Source of the DNA: Anaerolineales bacterium
Lineage (GTDB): Bacteria > Chloroflexota > Anaerolineae > Anaerolineales > Villigracilaceae
Length of the DNA stretch: 33,758 nucleotides
NCBI GenBank assembly: GCA_016789345.1
Contig: JAEURG010000011.1
Coordinates: forward strand, 1 to 33,758
Direction: 5' to 3'
Both the position numbers and the translations under genes were made by a program. Below the pieces are notes generated by a model, which saw only the letters and a program-made list of their open reading frames with translations, did no database searches and was not told the DNA's origin. Numbering within the stretch: position 1 is the stretch's first letter; each line of letters begins with the position of its first letter. This document shows, piece by piece, positions 14,901-25,031 of the stretch.

Positions 14901-15937
14901 CGGCAATTAATCGCAGATTTGGAAGAAGAATCCTAAAAACTGAATCCAATGAAGAATTTTATGAAGCAGGCGTCTTCTATTGTAAAGATGCGTTTGAAGG
15001 TTTGGAAACGATGGATGTCTTGATTGATTATTCCAAACGCCCTGAATTGTTGACAAAGATTCGTACAGAATCAGAAATGGAATTAGGACGCGCCTCACAA
15101 GCTACGCCGAAAGTTGCTTCTAATCAACGATCAAATATTGTGCCCGCACCGATCCCACTTCCTGCCAAATTGGGTCAACAAGTCGTGAAACAAATGCCAC
15201 TTGAAATTGTATTGAAACATCTCAACATCAACGAGTTGTATCGTTTATCCTGGGGCGCGAAGAATACACACGGTGAAGCATGGGTTAAGATGAAAGCAGA
15301 TTTTGATGCGCGCCTTGAAACAATGACCAAAGATGCTTTGCGATTTAAGTGGTTGAAACCACAAGGTGTGTATGGATATTTTGCCTGTCAAGCCGATGGT
15401 GATGATTTAATTATCTATGAAGATGGAACTGGTAAAAAAGAATTGACTCGTTTTAGTTTTCCACGCCAACCGTATGATGACCATCTTGCGCTTTCAGATT
15501 ATTATGCTTCTGTTGAATCAGGTCAACTGGATGTAGTTGCTTTGCAAGTGGTCACAGTGGGTCAAGAAGCCAGTGATAAATTTGATAAGATGCAAGCCGC
15601 CAATGATTACACCGAAGCCTACTTTACACATGGTCTCGCCGTCCAAGCCGCAGAAGCGACTGCCAATTATTTGCACGAACATATTCGCCGTGAATTGGGC
15701 ATTGGCGAAAAACAAGGCAAACGTTATTCATGGGGTTATCCCGCCATTCCAGAACTCGAAGACCATTTCAAAGTCTTCAAGTTGTTGCCTGCTGTTGAAT
15801 CAGAGTTGGGAATGAGTTTGTCTGTATCAGGTCAATTGATTCCAGAGCAATCCACTGCCGCGATTATTGTTCATCATGCAAATGCGAAGTATTATTCGGT
15901 TGGCGAGTCCAGAGTTGAGCAGTTGATGAGACAGTAA
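11969..15937 (+). CDS. metH: Cobalamin-dependent methionine synthase with inserted DUF559 domain
   Basis: 1322 residues; transfers methyl from 5-methyl-THF to homocysteine through cobalamin. Homocysteine domain: FDGAMGTS, Cys near 236 in GLNCSTGP and the Cys pair of GGCCGTT near 303. Pterin domain from about 350 (LGERCNSQGSRKF) to about 670. Cap and B12 domains: GDVHDIGKN with His902 as cobalt ligand, then IGLSALLVSTS and IGGAAI. Reactivation domain from about 1030, with the KRYSWGYP motif near the end. Between the pterin and cap domains, residues ~674-825 are foreign: a DUF559 nuclease domain between repeat-encoded linkers. Without them the length would be normal (~1170). Start chosen at 11969, after AAAGGAAC, rather than the upstream ATG at 11936. 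Confidence 0.93.
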   Translation: MTQRKYTNRSYLDALEKKVLVFDGAMGTSLQLQNLTAEHFGGEQYNGCNDYLVISYPEAVEKVHRSFLEVGVDVLETDTFRSNRLTMQEYQLQDRIIEINVAAASLAKRLANEYAEKTGQPRFVAGSIGPSGKLPSTNDPELSNVKYDELIDTFREQAVGLIKGGVDVLLIETSQDILEVKAAITGLHQAFSETNVYLPIQAQVTLDTTGRMLLGTDINASLTILEGMGIDVFGLNCSTGPEHMREPIRFLGENATLPVSCIPNAGLPLNVDGQAVYPLEPEPYANDMYEFVTKHNISIVGGCCGTTPEHLKLLIQKLDNHPHPKRPLHSTPQLSSAMSAIAMRQEPAPTLLGERCNSQGSRKFKKLLLEEDYDGILDIAREQVAGGAHALDICVAVTERADEGEQMRKVIKKLQMGVDVPLVIDSTEVDVIEIALQTAPGRCLINSTHLESGREKADKIFGLAKKYNAAVVVMTIDEDGMAKTAQRKYEIAKRIHDMAVNDHGLKPEDLVFDDLTFTLATGDVEFVDSAKETIEGIRLIKKNLPGVMTSLGVSNLSFGLAPQARPALNSVMLYYCVQAGLDMAIVNPTHVQPYAEIDEVERKLCEDLIFNRREDALQLFIQHFENVEVSTDSGIADPTEGMTPEQRLHWKILHRVKDGVEADIDEIINRGVLPSPNGRGQGEGESKPIKQNPRLPEELKERIRELRQNATEAEQLLWQLLRNRAVHDAKFRRQHPIKGYILDFYCHDAKLAIELDGSGHLKDKQIKHDEERTKILNEQEIRVLRFWNSDVLNNTETVLNEIWIALDEASATALTPNPSPVGEGDSALTKHDIAVHTLNNVLLPAMKEVGDKFGAGELILPFVLQSAEVMKKTVAHLENYLEKMEGVTKGTVVIATVYGDVHDIGKNLVKTILANNGYTVVDLGKQVPAETIITKAVEVNATAIGLSALLVSTSKQMPLIVNELHRRGHKFPVLIGGAAINRRFGRRILKTESNEEFYEAGVFYCKDAFEGLETMDVLIDYSKRPELLTKIRTESEMELGRASQATPKVASNQRSNIVPAPIPLPAKLGQQVVKQMPLEIVLKHLNINELYRLSWGAKNTHGEAWVKMKADFDARLETMTKDALRFKWLKPQGVYGYFACQADGDDLIIYEDGTGKKELTRFSFPRQPYDDHLALSDYYASVESGQLDVVALQVVTVGQEASDKFDKMQAANDYTEAYFTHGLAVQAAEATANYLHEHIRRELGIGEKQGKRYSWGYPAIPELEDHFKVFKLLPAVESELGMSLSVSGQLIPEQSTAAIIVHHANAKYYSVGESRVEQLMRQ
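13988..14441 (+). mobile_element. In-frame DUF559 cassette with inverted repeats inside metH
   Basis: Left end: hairpin CCCTCTCCC-AAT-GGGAGAGGG (13988-14008) then GGGTGAGGG (14011-14019). Right end, in inverse order: CCCTCACCC (14406-14414) then hairpin CCCCTCTCC / GGAGAGGGG (14419-14440). The cargo encodes a DUF559 domain of the restriction-endonuclease-like (Vsr-like) fold: ATEAEQLLWQLLRNR, KFRRQHPIKGYILDFYCHD, LAIELDGSGH and IRVLRFWNSDVLNN. The acidic Asp/Glu/Asp positions are intact. The element reads through both ends in the metH frame without a stop. DUF559 next to such repeats is recurrent in bacterial genomes; that this is a mobile unit is inference. Confidence 0.75.
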
Positions 15938-15946
15938 AATAGATTT

Positions 15947-17317
15947 ATGAAGCAAACTTTAAAACGCGCCTTTCAAATTTGGATTGTTCTGACTATTTTA
16001 GTCATTACAAGTTTATTTGCTATCTACCTCCGTAATGGAATGGATGGCATTAACTTGTTTATCCAACAATGGCCCCTCTCAAACCTGCCGATTACCCTCG
16101 CCTCCACGTCCTTGACTTGGATTCTGCTCGGCGTTTTGATTCATTTACTTGCCAATGAAAAAATCAACAAAGACAATGTCTGGATTACAGCAGGCTTTTT
16201 TCTTATCCTATTTCTTTACCTAAACATTTTTCGTGAACGTTTTCGGTATGGTGACTATCACTACTACCTCGAAGCCGCCACTGCATTAGCCAATGGACAA
16301 ACCCTACCTGATACGTATTTATATCTTCCACTCTGGGCGACGCTTTTACAATTTCTAGTTCCGCTTGGCGATTCAGGAGTCTTAGTCACGCTTTGGATTT
16401 TCAACATCATTGCACTTTCTGCTTTCTACTTTTTACTTATCAAAATCCTAAAAAGATATAACTTCTCACAAAATCTTGCAACTTTCATTACTATTTTATT
16501 TTTACTTATCAATACACCATTATTACGAACTTTAGGTTTTGTGCAAGTTAACTTGCTTGTCATGGATTTAATTATCCTCAGTCTTTTAACTTATCCCAAA
16601 AATAATTTTCTTTCGGCATTGACACTCGCGTTGGCAGTTCATCTCAAAACATCACCTGCTGTTTTGGTATTAGCCTTTTTGCTCGAATTTAACTGGAAAT
16701 GGCTAATATGGTTTGCTATAACTTTTATTCTAATAGGTTTATTCCCCATTGCCATTAACGGAACACAGCCGTATTTCGATTATTTCAACAACGCATTTTT
16801 GTTAACTCAAATCCCTGACACAAACTTCCACGACACTTCTTTTGATTCATTCTTACGTTTTCTTAACCCATTCTTTGGGATTCAGATTGAGCAAACTCGC
16901 ATTATCGTATTGGTTCTCAAAGTTTTATTATTAATCGCAACCCTTTTTGTGATGACGAAAAATATCCAACAGAAATCTTTTTCACAAGCGAACAAATTAC
17001 TCAATGCTGTTCCGTCTTTATTCGTCTTTATGACTCTTGCTTCACCCATCGTCTGGGACCATCATGGAATGTTCGTCACATTATCATTTTTGCTTTTAAT
17101 CAAACGAATTGATAATCCAAATCACTGGTTATTATTTGCTTCTGCATATTTCCTTGAATTTGTTTTGCCGTCGTTCGATTTCTTCCCGTGGTCATACGGA
17201 CGTTTGCTTGCTCCATTGATAATTTTGTGGTTAATGTTTGCTACGTCAAAAAATAATGAGCCAACAAAATTTATCCAAACAATGAATGCCTCGCGCTTTC
17301 ATTGGCAAATTAAATAA
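15947..17317 (+). CDS. GT87-like (DUF2029) membrane glycosyltransferase
   Basis: 456 residues with about ten hydrophobic helices. Features fit GT-C glycosyltransferases of the GT87/DUF2029 type: an early extracytoplasmic loop with RERFRYGDYHYYLEAATALANGQ, then YLYLPLWATLLQF, LGFVQVNLLVMDLIIL (the family's GQxN-like motif, here VQVN) and LALAVHLKTSPAVLVLAFLL with the Lys-x-x-Pro turn. Such enzymes add mannose or arabinose from a polyprenyl-phosphate donor to surface glycans. It starts 9 bases after metH and is probably co-transcribed with it. The donor and acceptor are unknown. Confidence 0.75.
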   Translation: MKQTLKRAFQIWIVLTILVITSLFAIYLRNGMDGINLFIQQWPLSNLPITLASTSLTWILLGVLIHLLANEKINKDNVWITAGFFLILFLYLNIFRERFRYGDYHYYLEAATALANGQTLPDTYLYLPLWATLLQFLVPLGDSGVLVTLWIFNIIALSAFYFLLIKILKRYNFSQNLATFITILFLLINTPLLRTLGFVQVNLLVMDLIILSLLTYPKNNFLSALTLALAVHLKTSPAVLVLAFLLEFNWKWLIWFAITFILIGLFPIAINGTQPYFDYFNNAFLLTQIPDTNFHDTSFDSFLRFLNPFFGIQIEQTRIIVLVLKVLLLIATLFVMTKNIQQKSFSQANKLLNAVPSLFVFMTLASPIVWDHHGMFVTLSFLLLIKRIDNPNHWLLFASAYFLEFVLPSFDFFPWSYGRLLAPLIILWLMFATSKNNEPTKFIQTMNASRFHWQIK

Positions 17318-17387
17318 TGGGTGAAGTTAACTTGCTAGCTCAAACAAATCTCATTCGCAAAGCGCGGCGCACCCTTCTAAAACTTCA

Positions 17388-19163
<1,776 letters not shown>

Positions 19164-19174
19164 AAAGAGAAAAT

Positions 19175-21016
19175 ATGAATTTACTTGAAACCCTTTCACA
19201 AAAAACTTTACTTGCCGATGGTGCGATGGGAACGATGCTTCATGCACGCGGTGTAGATTTTGATAAATCGTTTGATGAATTAAACCTATCGAACCCTGCC
19301 GCAGTAGCAGATATTCATCGGGCATATATTGAAGCAGGTGCAGAATTAATTATTACAAATACATTTAGTGCGAATCGTTTTAAGTTGAGCAAGTATGGTT
19401 TGCAAAGTAATCTTGTTGAGATTAATCGAGCAGGCGTGGAACTTGCAAAACGTGTCATTGCGGCTTCATTCAAAGATGTGTTGATTGCAGGGGATGTTGG
19501 TCCGCTCGGGGTGAGAATCGCTCCGTATGGCAGAGTCAAGTTGGAGGAGGCGAGAGAAGCGTTTGCGGAGCAAATCAAAGCCTTAGCAGAGGCAGGTGCG
19601 GATTTAATCATCATCGAAACATTCAGTGATTTATATGAAGTGCAAGAAGCAATCAAAGCCTCAAAAGAAGTTTGCGATTTGCCAGTGATTGCTTCGGTGA
19701 CGTTTACGCGTGATGATAGAACCTTGCTTGGTGATGACCCTGCTAAAGTTGCCACACGAATTGCGGAAGCAGGCGCGGATGTAATTGGAGTCAATTGTTC
19801 TGGCGGACCTTCACAACTTTTACGAATCTTAAAACAAATGAAACAGGCTGTGCCAAATGGAAAATTTTGGGTGAAACCAAATGCAGGTTGGCCCGAACAA
19901 GTGAGCGGAAGAATCATGTACCCCGCCGATGCAGAATATTTTGGTGAATATGCTTTGTTGTTTCGTTCAGCAGGTGCAAACATTGTGGGTGGTTGTTGCG
20001 GAACGACTCCGCAACACATTTCTGCAATGAAAAAAACTTTAGAGTCATCTATCAAGACTTCCGAAGTCTTAGAGACTTCGGAAGTCTCAAGTGATGAAAT
20101 AATTGAACCAGCACAACAACCGACTCAACTCGCACAAAAACTTGCTAATCAAAAATTCTCTATATGTGTTGAGATGGACCCACCGCGTGGACTTTCAACT
20201 CATAAATTATTAGCAGGTGCATCTTTATTACAAGATTCTGGTGCAGATGTTATCAACGTCGCTGATACGCCGATGGCGCGTATGAGAATGTCTGCTTGGG
20301 CAGTATGTGATTTGGTGCAACGTCAAATTGGTGTGGAAACCACTTTGCATTTCCCAACACGCGGCAGAAATTTGTTACGCGTGCAAGGTGATTTGCTCGC
20401 CGCACATGCACTTGGCATTCGTAATATTTTTGTCGTGATGGGTGACCCAACTTCAATTGGTGATTATCCCGAAGCCGCAGATAATTATGATTTGGTGCCA
20501 TCAGGTTTAATTAAATTAATCAAACAAGGTTTCAACATGGGGCTTGACCATTCAGGCACAAGCATTGGTCAGCCTACCAATTTTTTTGTTGGCGCGGCGT
20601 TAAATCTTTGCCCACAAGATATGGACACTGAAGTTAAAAATTTAAATCGCAAAATTAAAGCAGGCGCCGATTTCTTTTTAACCCAACCTATTTATCGAAA
20701 AGATGATGGACCGAAATTAATCGAAGCCTACGAAGCCAAACATGGCAAACTAGATAAGCCAATTCTCGCGGGCATTCTTCCGTTGGTCAGTGCCAAACAT
20801 GCAAACTTTTTGCATAACGAAGTGCCTGGCGTTTTCATTCCAGATGAAACGCTTAAACGAATCGAATCCGCTGGTGAAGGTGCCGCCAAAGCAGGTGTTG
20901 AACTCGCCGTTGATTTAATTCAAGGAATCAAAACTTGGGCAAGCGGAATTTATATGATGCCACAATTCCATCGTTATGATTTAGTTTCCGAAATTATTAT
21001 GGATGTGAAAGAATAA
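19175..21016 (+). CDS. Homocysteine methyltransferase / methylene-THF reductase fusion
   Basis: 613 residues, a two-enzyme fusion of the YitJ type. Residues ~1-285 form the homocysteine S-methyltransferase barrel: ADGAMGTMLHARG, IIETFSDLYE, GVNCSGGP and GGCCGTTPQH, with all three zinc Cys present. Residues ~320-613 form methylenetetrahydrofolate reductase: KFSICVEMDPPRG, DVINVADTPMARM, RNIFVVMGDP, FFVGAALNLCPQD, ADFFLTQPIY and AGILPLVS. The product, 5-methyl-THF, is the methyl donor for MetH upstream. The ATG at 19175 is preferred over the upstream TTG at 19160. The linker carries a palindromic repeat. It lies 12 bases after the glycosyltransferase, so the metH-to-MTHFR genes look like one operon. 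Confidence 0.92.
   Translation: MNLLETLSQKTLLADGAMGTMLHARGVDFDKSFDELNLSNPAAVADIHRAYIEAGAELIITNTFSANRFKLSKYGLQSNLVEINRAGVELAKRVIAASFKDVLIAGDVGPLGVRIAPYGRVKLEEAREAFAEQIKALAEAGADLIIIETFSDLYEVQEAIKASKEVCDLPVIASVTFTRDDRTLLGDDPAKVATRIAEAGADVIGVNCSGGPSQLLRILKQMKQAVPNGKFWVKPNAGWPEQVSGRIMYPADAEYFGEYALLFRSAGANIVGGCCGTTPQHISAMKKTLESSIKTSEVLETSEVSSDEIIEPAQQPTQLAQKLANQKFSICVEMDPPRGLSTHKLLAGASLLQDSGADVINVADTPMARMRMSAWAVCDLVQRQIGVETTLHFPTRGRNLLRVQGDLLAAHALGIRNIFVVMGDPTSIGDYPEAADNYDLVPSGLIKLIKQGFNMGLDHSGTSIGQPTNFFVGAALNLCPQDMDTEVKNLNRKIKAGADFFLTQPIYRKDDGPKLIEAYEAKHGKLDKPILAGILPLVSAKHANFLHNEVPGVFIPDETLKRIESAGEGAAKAGVELAVDLIQGIKTWASGIYMMPQFHRYDLVSEIIMDVKE
20057..20088. repeat. In-frame palindrome in the HMT-MTHFR linker
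   Basis: AGACTTCCGAAGTCT and AGACTTCGGAAGTCT lie back to back around TAG. Each is itself almost a perfect palindrome, and together they form a longer inverted repeat. In frame they encode KTSEVLETSEVS, exactly in the flexible linker between the two enzyme domains. Confidence 0.65.
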
Positions 21017-21076
21017 ATCGCTTCTTTCTTAATTTATGCTTGTTTCTGACACTTCAACTTAATTCTTAACCCCAAC

Positions 21077-22720
21077 ATGGCAAAACATTCCATTACACAA
21101 TTCTTAATCAGTTTTTTACTCAGTGTATGTTTTGCTTACATTATTGTTGGCTTCCTAAATCCAGTTTTAGACTCCACATTGGCAATTGTCATTGCAACTT
21201 TAATTATGATGGTGATTTCCAATGTCATTTTTTATTCTTTTGTAAAACAAGCAACCCAATCTTTTCGTAATGGATTTTTAAGCAAGCCATTAAGTATGCT
21301 CATAGTTTCACTATTGCCTATTTTCTGGTTTGTTACAGTTTATATCTGTCTTCAATTCCCTGAAATGTTTGTATGGGAAAATATTTCTATTCCCATACAA
21401 TATCTTTTGACTTTTATTCTCACTGCAATTGTTTCTGGTTTTGTCTCTTACTTTTTAGTTCAAAGAACAAATATTGAAATCAAAAATGGATTAGGCATCT
21501 ACTTGGGCGGAATGTTCTTCTTAATTCATTTAATTCTCGCTCGTGCATTAAATCATCCTGCTTTAAGTTATAACGTCGTCCTCTTTGAAGCGGATGCTGG
21601 TCCATGGATGGAAATCCTTGCTAGTCCACAAAGTGGTGCAATTAATCGTGCTGTGCATCCACTGAGTTTAATCATCATTCGTCCACTCATGCGGATTGTC
21701 TCTTTTTGGATGGGTGAACATTATCCACTTGGGGCAATGCTTGTCGTTTCCGCCACTGCTGGATTATGCGTTTTCATGGTTTACTTATTTATCAAACGTG
21801 CTACCGAATCAAAAACCTATGCTTTTCTTTTTGCCATGCTATTAGGCTTTAGTGCTTCTCATTTGTTATTCGGCTCATTGACCGAAAACTATATCTTCGG
21901 CGCAGCTTCTTTAATTTTTTTCTTTTTACTTATTCAAGCAAAAGAAAATCGTTTTTCTATTCTCGTCCCAGCGGGTTTGATTCTTTTTGGAATCACCATC
22001 ACCAATCTTGCCCAAGGCGTAATTGGATTATTCTTCAATAAATTTAATTTCCGCCGTTTGTTTCTGTTCTGCGTTTATGTTCTCATATTTGGAATTTTGT
22101 TGACTTTGTTTACAAATTTTTTATATCCAAAATCAATTACATTTTTCTTTAATCCAAAAGATATTGCCTTTGAGCTTGGATTTGTCAAAGTAATGGGCGA
22201 AGAACCCGAATCCAGTTTTGTTGAAAAATTCCAAGTTACAGCACGGACGATGGCTTTGTATGGCTTGGTTGCACCAAAACCTGTTGAAGCCATTTCCGAA
22301 AAACCGCCATTTCCTACCATTGACCTGAAAACTTTCGACATCCGTACTCATCAACTTGCTTCATATAAAGGGCTTGCAAACATTCCATTAGTTTTGTGGC
22401 TTATATTGCTTGCAGGTTCATTTATCACCTTTATAAAAAATATTCGTACATCCAAACATCTTTCTCTGATGCTTGGTTTACTTGGCGCATTGGGATTTAA
22501 TTTCCTCATGCACTTATTCTATGGCACAGAACTTTTCCTCTACACACCGTATTGGATGTATGCCCTTATCTTTTTCATTGCCTTATCTTTATCCGAATTT
22601 GCAGAAAAGACTTGGTTTCAAATTAGTTTGGGGTTCATTGTCGTCATTATTGCGATTAACAACTTGAATTTTATATTTTCTATCCTTAAGGCAATTGCTC
22701 CGTTTTATACAAAACTCTAG
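21077..22720 (+). CDS. Polytopic membrane protein, unknown function
   Basis: 547 residues with about twelve hydrophobic helices. I cannot name a family. The segment between helices near residues 165-200 (LFEADAGPWMEILASPQSGAINRAVHPL) is hydrophilic and acidic, which recalls the first catalytic loop of GT-C glycosyltransferases. A later non-membrane loop near residues 360-425 holds several Glu and Lys. Given the two GT-C genes upstream, a role in polyprenyl-linked sugar transfer is possible but unproven. It starts 60 bases after the MTHFR fusion on the same strand. Confidence 0.7.
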   Translation: MAKHSITQFLISFLLSVCFAYIIVGFLNPVLDSTLAIVIATLIMMVISNVIFYSFVKQATQSFRNGFLSKPLSMLIVSLLPIFWFVTVYICLQFPEMFVWENISIPIQYLLTFILTAIVSGFVSYFLVQRTNIEIKNGLGIYLGGMFFLIHLILARALNHPALSYNVVLFEADAGPWMEILASPQSGAINRAVHPLSLIIIRPLMRIVSFWMGEHYPLGAMLVVSATAGLCVFMVYLFIKRATESKTYAFLFAMLLGFSASHLLFGSLTENYIFGAASLIFFFLLIQAKENRFSILVPAGLILFGITITNLAQGVIGLFFNKFNFRRLFLFCVYVLIFGILLTLFTNFLYPKSITFFFNPKDIAFELGFVKVMGEEPESSFVEKFQVTARTMALYGLVAPKPVEAISEKPPFPTIDLKTFDIRTHQLASYKGLANIPLVLWLILLAGSFITFIKNIRTSKHLSLMLGLLGALGFNFLMHLFYGTELFLYTPYWMYALIFFIALSLSEFAEKTWFQISLGFIVVIIAINNLNFIFSILKAIAPFYTKL

Positions 22721-22769
22721 AAGCAAAAGTTTTATAACTGCATGGTAGAATAAATAAAGTGAGTTAACC

Positions 22770-23294
22770 ATGCAAGCCCTAGAATTTTGGAAAACAATCA
22801 CTATGGATTATTCAAACCTGCTTGAAAACTTAATTTCATTTCTTCGTGAGCATGAAATTGAGTTTTGTGTCATTGGTGGGCAAGCGGTCAATGCCTATGT
22901 AGAGCCACTCGTGAGCTTGGATTTAGACTTAGCAGTAGCCATTAATCAAATTGAAACAGTAAAAGCATTGCTGGAAAAAAAGTTTTTAGTGAAATCTTTT
23001 CCACACAGCCTCAATATTTCCATCCCAAACTCGGATGTGCGCGTGCAAATCCAAACCGATGCGCGTTACGGCGCATTTCTTCAAAATGCAAGCGTCAGAA
23101 ACATTTTAGGTATGAGCTTACCAGTGGCTAGCATTGAAGATGTACTGCAAGGCAAAATTTGGGCAGTCTCCGACTCTGAACGAAGAGGCAGTAAAAAGCA
23201 AAAAGACTTGGCGGATATTGCTCGCATTCTCGAATCTTATCCCGAACTTCGTAACAACGTGCCGCAAGAAATCCTCTCCAAACTTTTGGATTAA
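22770..23294 (+). CDS. Nucleotidyltransferase-fold protein (DUF6036/AbiEii-like)
   Basis: 174 residues. The polymerase-beta-like core is visible: FCVIGGQAVNAY (the Gly-Gly helix) followed by SLDLDLAVA, whose Asp-x-Asp pair would bind metal. ILGMSLPVASIEDVLQGKIWA and KKQKDLADIARILE complete the usual layout of this group of small nucleotidyltransferases. Some relatives act in toxin-antitoxin or abortive-infection pairs, but no partner is adjacent. An alternative start is the ATG at 22803 (residue 12). It ends 4 bases before coaX. Confidence 0.7.
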   Translation: MQALEFWKTITMDYSNLLENLISFLREHEIEFCVIGGQAVNAYVEPLVSLDLDLAVAINQIETVKALLEKKFLVKSFPHSLNISIPNSDVRVQIQTDARYGAFLQNASVRNILGMSLPVASIEDVLQGKIWAVSDSERRGSKKQKDLADIARILESYPELRNNVPQEILSKLLD

Positions 23295-23298
23295 TCCC

Positions 23299-24063
23299 AT
23301 GCTCCTCGTCATTGACATTGGTAACACCAACCTCACGCTTGGCTTATATGAAGGCGATACACTTGGCCCGCATTGGCGGTTAGCCACTGACCATAACCGT
23401 ATGCCCGATGAATACGGTTTACAATTTTTAGGCTTGCTACAAAATGCGGGGAAAACAGTTAAAGATATTACTGGAATTTCAGTAGCATCCGTTGTGCCAC
23501 CATTAACTGGACGAGTGATTCAAGCCTGTGAAGAATACTTGAAACAAAAACCATTGGTTGTAGATACTGGAATCAAAACTGGAATCAAAATTCGATATGA
23601 AGACCCGCGTGCCGTTGGTGCTGATCGTGTTTGTGATGCAGTTGCAGTAATTAAACTTTATGGCGGACCCGCCTGTGTCGTTGATTTTGGAACTGCAACC
23701 ACATTCAATGCCATTACAAAAGATGGTGAATATTTAGGTGGTGCAATTACTGCTGGTATTAATCTCGCAGCAGAGGCACTTTACACACGTGCCGCAAAAC
23801 TCCCGCGCATTGATTTACAACTTCCGCCTTCTGTGATTGGAAAAAATACGGTTCATGCTATGCAATCAGGTTTGCTGTTTGGTTACGTCAGCATGGTTGA
23901 AGGTATGGTTGCAAGATTCAAAAATGAATTAGGCTCTGATATGAAAGTGATTGCAACAGGTGGGTTAGCAGAAGTGGTTGCCAAAGAAACAAAAGTGATT
24001 GATATTATTTCTCCATGGCTTACGCTTGAAGGCTTGCGTTTGATATGGGAATTAAATCACTAG
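23299..24063 (+). CDS. coaX: Type III pantothenate kinase CoaX
   Basis: 254 residues from the ATG at 23299. An open frame exists further upstream, but it overlaps the preceding gene. CoaX phosphorylates pantothenate, the first step of coenzyme A synthesis, and needs no feedback-sensitive site. The ASKHA-fold motifs are LLVIDIGNTNLTLGLYEG (phosphate loop 1), DPRAVGADRVCDAVA (pantothenate site), CVVDFGTATTFNAI (phosphate loop 2) and LGGAITAGINLAAEAL. Length and order are normal. The gene starts just after the nucleotidyltransferase gene and ends one base before the deacetylase gene. Confidence 0.93.
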   Translation: MLLVIDIGNTNLTLGLYEGDTLGPHWRLATDHNRMPDEYGLQFLGLLQNAGKTVKDITGISVASVVPPLTGRVIQACEEYLKQKPLVVDTGIKTGIKIRYEDPRAVGADRVCDAVAVIKLYGGPACVVDFGTATTFNAITKDGEYLGGAITAGINLAAEALYTRAAKLPRIDLQLPPSVIGKNTVHAMQSGLLFGYVSMVEGMVARFKNELGSDMKVIATGGLAEVVAKETKVIDIISPWLTLEGLRLIWELNH

Positions 24064-24064
24064 T

Positions 24065-24937
24065 ATGAAAAAATTATTACTAACTTTTATTTTTCTGATT
24101 TCTGCATGCGATGGTGGGGTTACTAATAAAGAAGCAATAACATCAACACCTCAAAGCATTTTATTCACTCCAGTAGAAACTCAAAAAAACTCAACACCTG
24201 TATTGCCTACCCAAACATTAATTTCAAACCCAATATGGATTCCTCAAGGTCCAAATGAGATTGTTGTACCGATTCTCTTATATCATCACATTACAGAATC
24301 TTCAACACATAGCCAATATTACATTGAGCCAAAAGATTTTGAAGAACAAATGCAATTGTTAAATCGTTGGGGATATACAACAATCACAACAACTATGTTA
24401 GTAGAAGCTATTCACAAAGGGTTATCACTTCCTCCACGTCCTATTATTATTACATTTGATGATAGTAATTTGGATAATTACAATATTGCATTTCCTATTA
24501 TGCAAAAATATGAGTTTACAGGTGTGGTATATATTGTTGGTAGATATTTGGGTGCAGAAAATTTTATCAATGTAGAACAAGCCAAAGAAATGGTGAATGC
24601 AGGTTGGGAAATTGGCAGTCATAGTATGAATCATGTGGATTTATCTACCATAACTTCGGATGAAAGATGGTATGAGATTCATGGCTCGCGTGAATTTCTG
24701 GAAAAAGAAATAGGTGTACCTGTATTAACTTTTGCTTATCCATTTGGTGTTTATGACTGTAACATTATGGATGTAACGTATCAGGCAGGGTATATTGCCG
24801 GAGTGGGGCTTGGAAATTCTAATGACCAATGTACATATGACCTGTTTGCTCTACATCGTCATGCAATAAAGTTAGAAGATGATATAGAAACATTTTCACT
24901 TTTTCTACCTTGGCAAGGCGAATTGCAATCTCCGTAA
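24065..24937 (+). CDS. Polysaccharide deacetylase (NodB-fold) lipoprotein
   Basis: 290 residues. The signal ends at lipobox LISAC (Cys16), with a Thr/Pro linker to about residue 60. The CE4/NodB barrel shows IPILLYHHI, RPIIITFDDSNLDNY (Asp-Asp, with metal-binding Asp), GWEIGSHSMNHVDLS (the His-x3-His metal pair) and LTFAYPFGVYD. It probably removes N-acetyl groups from an extracellular polysaccharide or peptidoglycan. The third residue of the usual TFDDG motif is Ser here, a minor deviation. It starts two bases after coaX ends. A clear terminator follows. Confidence 0.9.
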   Translation: MKKLLLTFIFLISACDGGVTNKEAITSTPQSILFTPVETQKNSTPVLPTQTLISNPIWIPQGPNEIVVPILLYHHITESSTHSQYYIEPKDFEEQMQLLNRWGYTTITTTMLVEAIHKGLSLPPRPIIITFDDSNLDNYNIAFPIMQKYEFTGVVYIVGRYLGAENFINVEQAKEMVNAGWEIGSHSMNHVDLSTITSDERWYEIHGSREFLEKEIGVPVLTFAYPFGVYDCNIMDVTYQAGYIAGVGLGNSNDQCTYDLFALHRHAIKLEDDIETFSLFLPWQGELQSP

Positions 24938-24943
24938 TAAAGA

Positions 24944-24971
24944 AACCCATGACAATCGTTATGGGTTTTTA
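24944..24971 (+). terminator. Intrinsic terminator after the deacetylase gene
   Basis: Stem AAACCCAT / ATGGGTTT has a 10-base loop and runs into five T. It probably ends the transcript that includes coaX and the deacetylase gene. Confidence 0.8.
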
Positions 24972-25031
24972 TGATTCTATACACTTGTTAAAAAATTTTT
25001 ATTGAATAAAATGATGATAAGGAGAATGAAG

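Noticed and set aside
19315..20055. 246-codon minus-strand frame opposite the HMT-MTHFR gene
   Set aside because: It mirrors a well-conserved coding region and has low-complexity Ala/Ser composition, typical of an antisense shadow.
23134..23298. Extended N-terminus for coaX
   Set aside because: It would overlap the nucleotidyltransferase gene by about 160 bases, and CoaX proteins begin directly at the LLVIDIGNTN strand.
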